A stretch of DNA of 50,575 bases, taken from assembly GCA_016219515.1 (NCBI GenBank), contig JACRMU010000044.1, positions 1 through 50,575 of the forward strand, in the 5' to 3' direction. Origin of the DNA: Deltaproteobacteria bacterium (GTDB lineage Bacteria; Desulfobacterota; Deferrimicrobia; Deferrimicrobiales; Deferrimicrobiaceae). Of this stretch, positions 45,643 through 50,575 are shown piece after piece. The position numbers were made by a program, and so were the translations under genes. Every line of letters starts with the position of its first letter. The first letter of the stretch is position 1. The notes under the pieces were generated by a model. It was not told the origin of the DNA. It saw only the letters and a program-made list of their open reading frames with translations, and ran no database searches.

Positions 45643-46557
45643 ATGAAAGGGTACATACAGAAGGCCGAGACGCTCATCGAGGCGCTGCCGTACATCCGGG
45701 AGTTCTCCGGGAAGACGGTGGTGGTCAAATACGGCGGCGCGGCGATGGCCGGCGAGGAGCGGATGGCGTCCTTCGCCGAGGACATCGTCCTCCTCCAGTA
45801 CGTGGGGATCCGCCCGGTGGTCGTGCACGGGGGCGGGCCGCAGATCGACCGGATGCTGGCGCTGCTCTCGATCCCCTCGGAGCGGAGGGAAGGGCTGCGG
45901 GTGACCTCCCCCGAGGCGATGGAAGTGGTGGAAATGGTCCTGGGGGGGACCGTCAACAAGAAGATCGTCGCGCTCATCAACCGGTTCGGGGGGAAGGCGG
46001 TCGGCCTCACGGGGAAAGACGGGTGGCTGATCCGGGCCAGGAAACATTCCACGCCGGGAAGGGACGGCATGCCGCTCGACCTGGGGATGGTGGGGGAGGT
46101 TACGGGCGTGAACCCCGACGTCCTCCGGGGGATGGAGCGGGACGGCTTCGTGCCGGTGATCGCACCGATCGGCGTGGGTTCGGAGGGCGAGGCGTACAAT
46201 ATCAACGGCGACACCGCCGCCGCGGAGGTGGCCGCCGCGGTCGCCGCGGAGAAGTTCATCCTCCTGACGGACGTGCCCGGAGTCCTCGACCGGAAGGGAG
46301 AGCGCATCTCCACGATGACCGCCGACGATGCGGATGCGGCCATCCGGGAGGGGCTGATCACCGGGGGGATGATCCCCAAGGTGGAGTGCGGGCTGACCGC
46401 CCTCCGCAAGGGGGTGAACAAGGTGCATATCCTGGACGGCCGGGTCCCGCACAGCGTCCTCCTCGAGATCTTCACGGACGCGGGGATCGGCACGGAGATC
46501 ACCGGGGCGCCGGGGGAAGGGGGAAAGCCGTGGGCACCGAAGAAATCATCGAAATGA
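45643..46557 (+). CDS. argB: Acetylglutamate kinase
   Basis: TVVVKYGGAAMAGEE, GIRPVVVHGGGPQIDRMLALL, NINGDTAAAEVAAAV. Confidence 0.95.
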   Translation: MKGYIQKAETLIEALPYIREFSGKTVVVKYGGAAMAGEERMASFAEDIVLLQYVGIRPVVVHGGGPQIDRMLALLSIPSERREGLRVTSPEAMEVVEMVLGGTVNKKIVALINRFGGKAVGLTGKDGWLIRARKHSTPGRDGMPLDLGMVGEVTGVNPDVLRGMERDGFVPVIAPIGVGSEGEAYNINGDTAAAEVAAAVAAEKFILLTDVPGVLDRKGERISTMTADDADAAIREGLITGGMIPKVECGLTALRKGVNKVHILDGRVPHSVLLEIFTDAGIGTEITGAPGEGGKPWAPKKSSK

Positions 46558-47729
46558 CGGGGAAGTACCAGATGGCGAATTACGCCCGGTCCCCCGTGGC
46601 GTTCGTGCGGGGCGAGGGGGCGAGGCTCTTCGATGCCGAGGGGCGGGAGTACCTCGATTTCCTGGGCGGCATCGCCGTGGCGCTCCTCGGACATACGCAT
46701 CCGGAGGTGACGCGCGCCATCACCGTGCAGGCGAGGAACTTGCTGCACGCCTCCAACCTGTTCCACGTGCCGGTCCAGTCCGAGGCGGCCAGGCTGATTT
46801 CGGAGGGCACCATCGGCGGGAAGGTGTTTCTCTGCAACAGCGGCACCGAAGCGAACGAGGCGGCGATCAAGCTGGCGCGGAAGTGGACGGCCGACCGGGG
46901 GAAGGAAGGGGCCCACGAGTTCATCGTGCTCGAAGGGTCCTTCCACGGCCGGACCTACGGCGGCCTCTCCGCCACGGGGCAGCCGAAGTTCCACAAGGGG
47001 TTCGAGCCGATGCTGCCGGGGTTCGTCACGATTCCGTTCGGAGACATCGCAGCCCTCGAGGACGCTCTCACGGAACGTACGTGCGCCTTTCTCTTCGAGC
47101 CCATCCAGGGGGAGAACGGCGTCCGGATGCACCCGCCCGACTACCTTCAGGAGGCGGAGCGGATCTGCAGGGAGAAAGGGGTTCTTTTCGTTGCGGACGA
47201 GATCCAGACGGGGCTCGGGCGGACCGGCGCCATGCTGGCCTGCGAACGGTTCGGAGTGGCGCCCGACATCGTCACCCTGGCCAAGGGGCTCGCCAACGGC
47301 CTTCCTCTGGGGGCCGTGGTGGCGCGGGACGAGGTGGCGGCCGCGTTCGGCCCCGGCTCGCACGGAAGCACCTTCGGAGGCAACCCCGTCTGCTGCGCGG
47401 CGGCGAAGGTCGTCCTGGAGACCTTGAGGTCGCCCGGGTTCCTCGCCGAGGTTTCCCGGAAGGGGGATCTCTTCAGGAACGGGCTCTCCGAGCTGGCCAC
47501 GCACCGGACGGACATACGGAGGGTCCGGGGGATGGGCCTGATGCTCGCGATCGAAATGGAGGTCGAGACGAAGGAGATCGCGCAGCGGTGCCTGCAGAAC
47601 GGGCTCGTCGTGAACGCCACATCGGGGAACGTGCTGCGCTTCCTTCCGCCGTTGACCGTCAACGACGGGGAGATCCGGCAGGCGCTGGTCCTGTTGCGGG
47701 CATCCCTCCCCGCGGGGGGACGGAAGTGA
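46530..47729 (+). CDS. argD: Acetylornithine aminotransferase
   Basis: FLCNSGTEANEAAIKLARKW, FEPIQGENGV, LFVADEIQTGLGRTG, HGSTFGGNPVCCAAA. Confidence 0.95.
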   Translation: MGTEEIIEMTGKYQMANYARSPVAFVRGEGARLFDAEGREYLDFLGGIAVALLGHTHPEVTRAITVQARNLLHASNLFHVPVQSEAARLISEGTIGGKVFLCNSGTEANEAAIKLARKWTADRGKEGAHEFIVLEGSFHGRTYGGLSATGQPKFHKGFEPMLPGFVTIPFGDIAALEDALTERTCAFLFEPIQGENGVRMHPPDYLQEAERICREKGVLFVADEIQTGLGRTGAMLACERFGVAPDIVTLAKGLANGLPLGAVVARDEVAAAFGPGSHGSTFGGNPVCCAAAKVVLETLRSPGFLAEVSRKGDLFRNGLSELATHRTDIRRVRGMGLMLAIEMEVETKEIAQRCLQNGLVVNATSGNVLRFLPPLTVNDGEIRQALVLLRASLPAGGRK

Positions 47730-48640
47730 AGAAGGACTTTCTCCGGATACTGGACCTCACCGGCCGGGAGCTCCTCGCGCTCCTTGCGGCCGGCCGGGAG
47801 TGGAAACGCAGGGGGGGGCGCCGGGGGGCGCCGCGCCCGCTGGCGGGAAAGACGCTGGCGATGATCTTCCAGAAGGCCTCCACGAGGACGAGGGTGTCGT
47901 TCGAAGTCGGCATGGCCCGGCTGGGAGGGCACGCCCTGTTCCTGTCTCCCGCCGACACCCAGATCTCCCGGGGAGAGCCGGTCCGCGACACGGCACGGGT
48001 GCTCTCCCGGTACGTGGACGCCATCATGATCCGGACGTTTCTCCAGGAGACGGTGGAGGAGATGGCCGCCCAGGCGGCCGTTCCCGTGATCAACGGACTG
48101 ACCGACCTCCATCACCCCTGCCAGGTCCTCGCGGACCTGATGACGGCGCAGGAGCGGGGGTTCGACCTCCGCGGGATGAAGGCGGCCTTCATCGGCGACG
48201 GCAACAACGTGGCGAATTCGTGGGTGGAGGCGGCCCATCTTCTCGGGTTCTCCCTGCGCCTGGCCTGCCCGAAGGGGTTCGAGCCGGACGCCGGGGTCCT
48301 GCGGGAGGCCTCCGCGGCGGGGAGAGGCGACGTGCGGGTCGTCCGCGACCCCGCCGAGGCGGCAAGGGACGCCCACGTCCTGTACACGGACGTATGGACC
48401 AGCATGGGACAGGAGAAGGAGCGGATACGGCGCCTCAAGGCGTTCCGCGGCTACCGCATCGACTCCGGCCTGCTGCGTGCCGCCCGGAAAGACGCGATCG
48501 TCATGCATTGCCTTCCCGCTCACCGCGGGGAGGAGATCACGGATGAGGTGATGGAAGGGCCGCAGTCGGCCGTGTTCGACGAAGCGGAGAACCGGATGCA
48601 CATCCAGATGGCCCTCCTGGCGAAACTCATCCCACACTAA
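47726..48640 (+). CDS. argF: Ornithine carbamoyltransferase
   Basis: MIFQKASTRTRVSFEVGMARLGGHALFL, DLHHPCQVLADLMT, HCLPAHRGEEIT. Confidence 0.95.
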   Translation: MKKDFLRILDLTGRELLALLAAGREWKRRGGRRGAPRPLAGKTLAMIFQKASTRTRVSFEVGMARLGGHALFLSPADTQISRGEPVRDTARVLSRYVDAIMIRTFLQETVEEMAAQAAVPVINGLTDLHHPCQVLADLMTAQERGFDLRGMKAAFIGDGNNVANSWVEAAHLLGFSLRLACPKGFEPDAGVLREASAAGRGDVRVVRDPAEAARDAHVLYTDVWTSMGQEKERIRRLKAFRGYRIDSGLLRAARKDAIVMHCLPAHRGEEITDEVMEGPQSAVFDEAENRMHIQMALLAKLIPH

Positions 48641-48658
48641 CCGACGGAGGAAGCGGCA

Positions 48659-49867
48659 TTGGGAAAAGCGAAGAAGGTCGTTCTCGCGTATTCGGGCGGG
48701 CTGGACACCTCGGTCATCCTGCGCTGGCTGATCGAGAAGTACGAATGCGAAGTGATCGCTTTCGTGGCCGACCTGGGGCAGGGGGAAGAGCTTGCCCCCG
48801 TGCGCGCCAAGGCGAAGAAGACCGGCGCGTCGAAGGTGTACGTCGAGGACGTCAAGGACGAGTTCGTCCGCGATTTCATCTTCCCGGCGCTCATGGCGAA
48901 CGCCGTCTACGAGGGGTCGTACCTCCTGGGGACTTCCATCGCCCGCCCGCTGATCGCGAAGAAGCAGATCGAAGTGGTCCGGAGGGAGAAGGCCGATTCC
49001 GTCTCCCACGGAGCCACCGGCAAGGGGAACGACCAGGTGCGGTTCGAGCTCACCTACTACGCCCTCATGCCCGGCATCAACGTGATCGTGCCGTGGAGGG
49101 AGTGGGACCTCAACTCCCGCACGGACCTCGTGAACTACGCGAAGAAGCACGGCATCCCCACCCCGGTCACCGCGAAGAAGCCGTACTCCAGCGACCGCAA
49201 CCTGATGCACATCAGCTTCGAGGGAGGGATTCTTGAGGACCCGTGGGCCGAGCCGCCCGCGGACATGTTCGTCCTGACCCGCTCTCCCGAGAAGGCCCCC
49301 AACCGGCCCGTGTACGTGGAGGTGGATTTCGTGAAGGGGGTCCCGACCGCCGTCGACGGGAAGCGGATGGGACCGGCGAAGCTTCTGGCGCATCTCAATG
49401 CGCTGGGGGGAACGCACGGGATCGGACGGGTGGACCTGGTGGAAAACCGGTACGTCGGGATGAAATCCCACGGCGTGTACGAGACGCCGGGCGGGACGAT
49501 CCTCCACGTCGCCCACCGTGCGGTCGAGTCGGTCACGCTCGACCGGGAAGTGATGCACCTGAGGGATTCGCTGATCCCGAAGTTCGCGGAGCTCATCTAT
49601 TATGGATACTGGTATTCCCCGGAGATGGACCTGCTGAAGTCGATGGTCGGGCAGACGCAGGAAAACGTCACGGGAACGGCGCGGCTCAAGCTGTACAAGG
49701 GGAACTGCTCCGTCGTCGGGCGGAAGAGCCCGGTATCCCTCTATCGGACCGATTTCGCCACGTTCGAGAAGGAGACGGTCTTCAACCAGGCGGACGCGAC
49801 CGGCTTCATCAAGATCAACGCGCTGCGCCTCAAGATCCGCTCGATGCTGAAGAGCGGGAAAGGCTGA
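48659..49867 (+). CDS. argG: Argininosuccinate synthase
   Basis: [39 protein letters not shown] start. Confidence 0.97.
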   Translation: MGKAKKVVLAYSGGLDTSVILRWLIEKYECEVIAFVADLGQGEELAPVRAKAKKTGASKVYVEDVKDEFVRDFIFPALMANAVYEGSYLLGTSIARPLIAKKQIEVVRREKADSVSHGATGKGNDQVRFELTYYALMPGINVIVPWREWDLNSRTDLVNYAKKHGIPTPVTAKKPYSSDRNLMHISFEGGILEDPWAEPPADMFVLTRSPEKAPNRPVYVEVDFVKGVPTAVDGKRMGPAKLLAHLNALGGTHGIGRVDLVENRYVGMKSHGVYETPGGTILHVAHRAVESVTLDREVMHLRDSLIPKFAELIYYGYWYSPEMDLLKSMVGQTQENVTGTARLKLYKGNCSVVGRKSPVSLYRTDFATFEKETVFNQADATGFIKINALRLKIRSMLKSGKG

Positions 49868-49874
49868 TCCGCAG

Positions 49875-50575
49875 ATGTCGAAGAAGAAGGCCTGGGCAGG
49901 ACGGTTCGACGCCGGCACCGACCGGTTCGTCGAGGAGTTCACCGCCTCGATCCCGTTCGACGTCCTTCTCTACCGCCAGGACATCGCGGGGAGCATCGCC
50001 CATGCGCGGATGCTGGGAAAGCAGAAGGTCATCCCGAGGGCGGAGGCGGACCGGATCGTCTCGGCGCTCGAGGCGATCCGGGAGGAGATCGAATCCGGGA
50101 AGCTGTCCTTCGACCTGTCGCAGGAAGACATCCACATGGCCGTGGAGCAGCGCCTCATCCGGAAGCTGGGGGCGTCGGGCGGGAAGCTCCACACCGGGAG
50201 GAGCCGGAACGACCAGGTCGCCCTGGACCTGCGGCTCTACCTGAGGGAGGAGATCGACGGGATCCTTGCGCTCTTCGCAAGGGTCAAGGAACGGATCCGG
50301 CTGCGCGCCGAGGAGTTCTTCGGGGTCGTGATGCCCGGCTACACGCACGTCCAGCGGGCCCAGCCGGTCCTCTTTTCCCACCACCTGCTGGCGTACCATG
50401 AGATGTTTTCCCGTGACGAGGAGCGGTTCCGGGACGCAAGACGGCGCGCGAACGTGTCTCCCCTGGGATCGGGCGCGCTGGCCGGGACGACCTTCCCCCT
50501 GGACCGGGAGTCCGTGGCGCAGGAGCTGGGGATGGACGGGGTGTGCGAGAACAGCATCGACGCGGTTTCGGACCG
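49875..50575 (+). CDS. argH: Argininosuccinate lyase (truncated by window end)
   Basis: [29 protein letters not shown]..., [40 protein letters not shown]; open to the window end. Confidence 0.95.
   Translation, partial: MSKKKAWAGRFDAGTDRFVEEFTASIPFDVLLYRQDIAGSIAHARMLGKQKVIPRAEADRIVSALEAIREEIESGKLSFDLSQEDIHMAVEQRLIRKLGASGGKLHTGRSRNDQVALDLRLYLREEIDGILALFARVKERIRLRAEEFFGVVMPGYTHVQRAQPVLFSHHLLAYHEMFSRDEERFRDARRRANVSPLGSGALAGTTFPLDRESVAQELGMDGVCENSIDAVSD

Noticed and set aside
47147-49942. 931-aa minus-strand ORF opposite argD/argF/argG
   Set aside because: Antisense to intact arginine genes, no domain signature
1-50575. CRISPR array, prophage or IS transposase
   Set aside because: No regularly spaced repeats, cas genes, phage structural genes or transposases seen; the repeats found are dispersed MITE-like elements

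Overview
High-GC bacterial chromosomal window, probably deltaproteobacterial/Desulfuromonadota-like (judged from gene content only). It is mostly housekeeping genes in operons: hemC-hemD-hemB, polA, an ECF sigma/anti-sigma pair, a LOG-family gene, cysK, ubiE/menG, a CCA/poly(A) nucleotidyltransferase, cysC + APH-like kinase, a PEP-CTERM protein, larA + a FAD-linked glycolate/D-lactate oxidase, tRNA-Thr(CGT), RNase G/E, a TIGR03960/TIGR03936-type radical SAM protein, a GntR regulator, selA, HNH endonuclease, aroE, pilB-pilT-pilC-pilS, trmFO, xerC-hslV-hslU and argB-argD-argF-argG-argH (argH runs off the end). The most interesting accessory locus is a three-gene unit at about 27.1-31.0 kb: a P-loop NTPase fused to a nuclease-fold-like region and an RsbW-type HATPase, then a STAS protein, then a GAF/HD-GYP-like protein. 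Other candidates are an AbiJ-NTD4-like protein next to a MITE-like element (second, shorter copy at 34.15 kb), a hairpin derived from the tRNA-Thr anticodon arm, a 25-aa membrane micro-ORF with its own SD and terminator, and a palindrome-rich AT island upstream of the PEP-CTERM gene. Several conserved genes (hemB, glcD-like, xerC, pilC, and the 5' ends of the divergent radical SAM/NTPase pair) carry frameshifts or short deletions, and one gene carries a diverged 51-bp tandem duplication. This pattern suggests strain-mixed or error-prone assembly, or real gene decay, and should be resolved before any of it is interpreted biologically. No database search was run; all family calls are from motif recognition.
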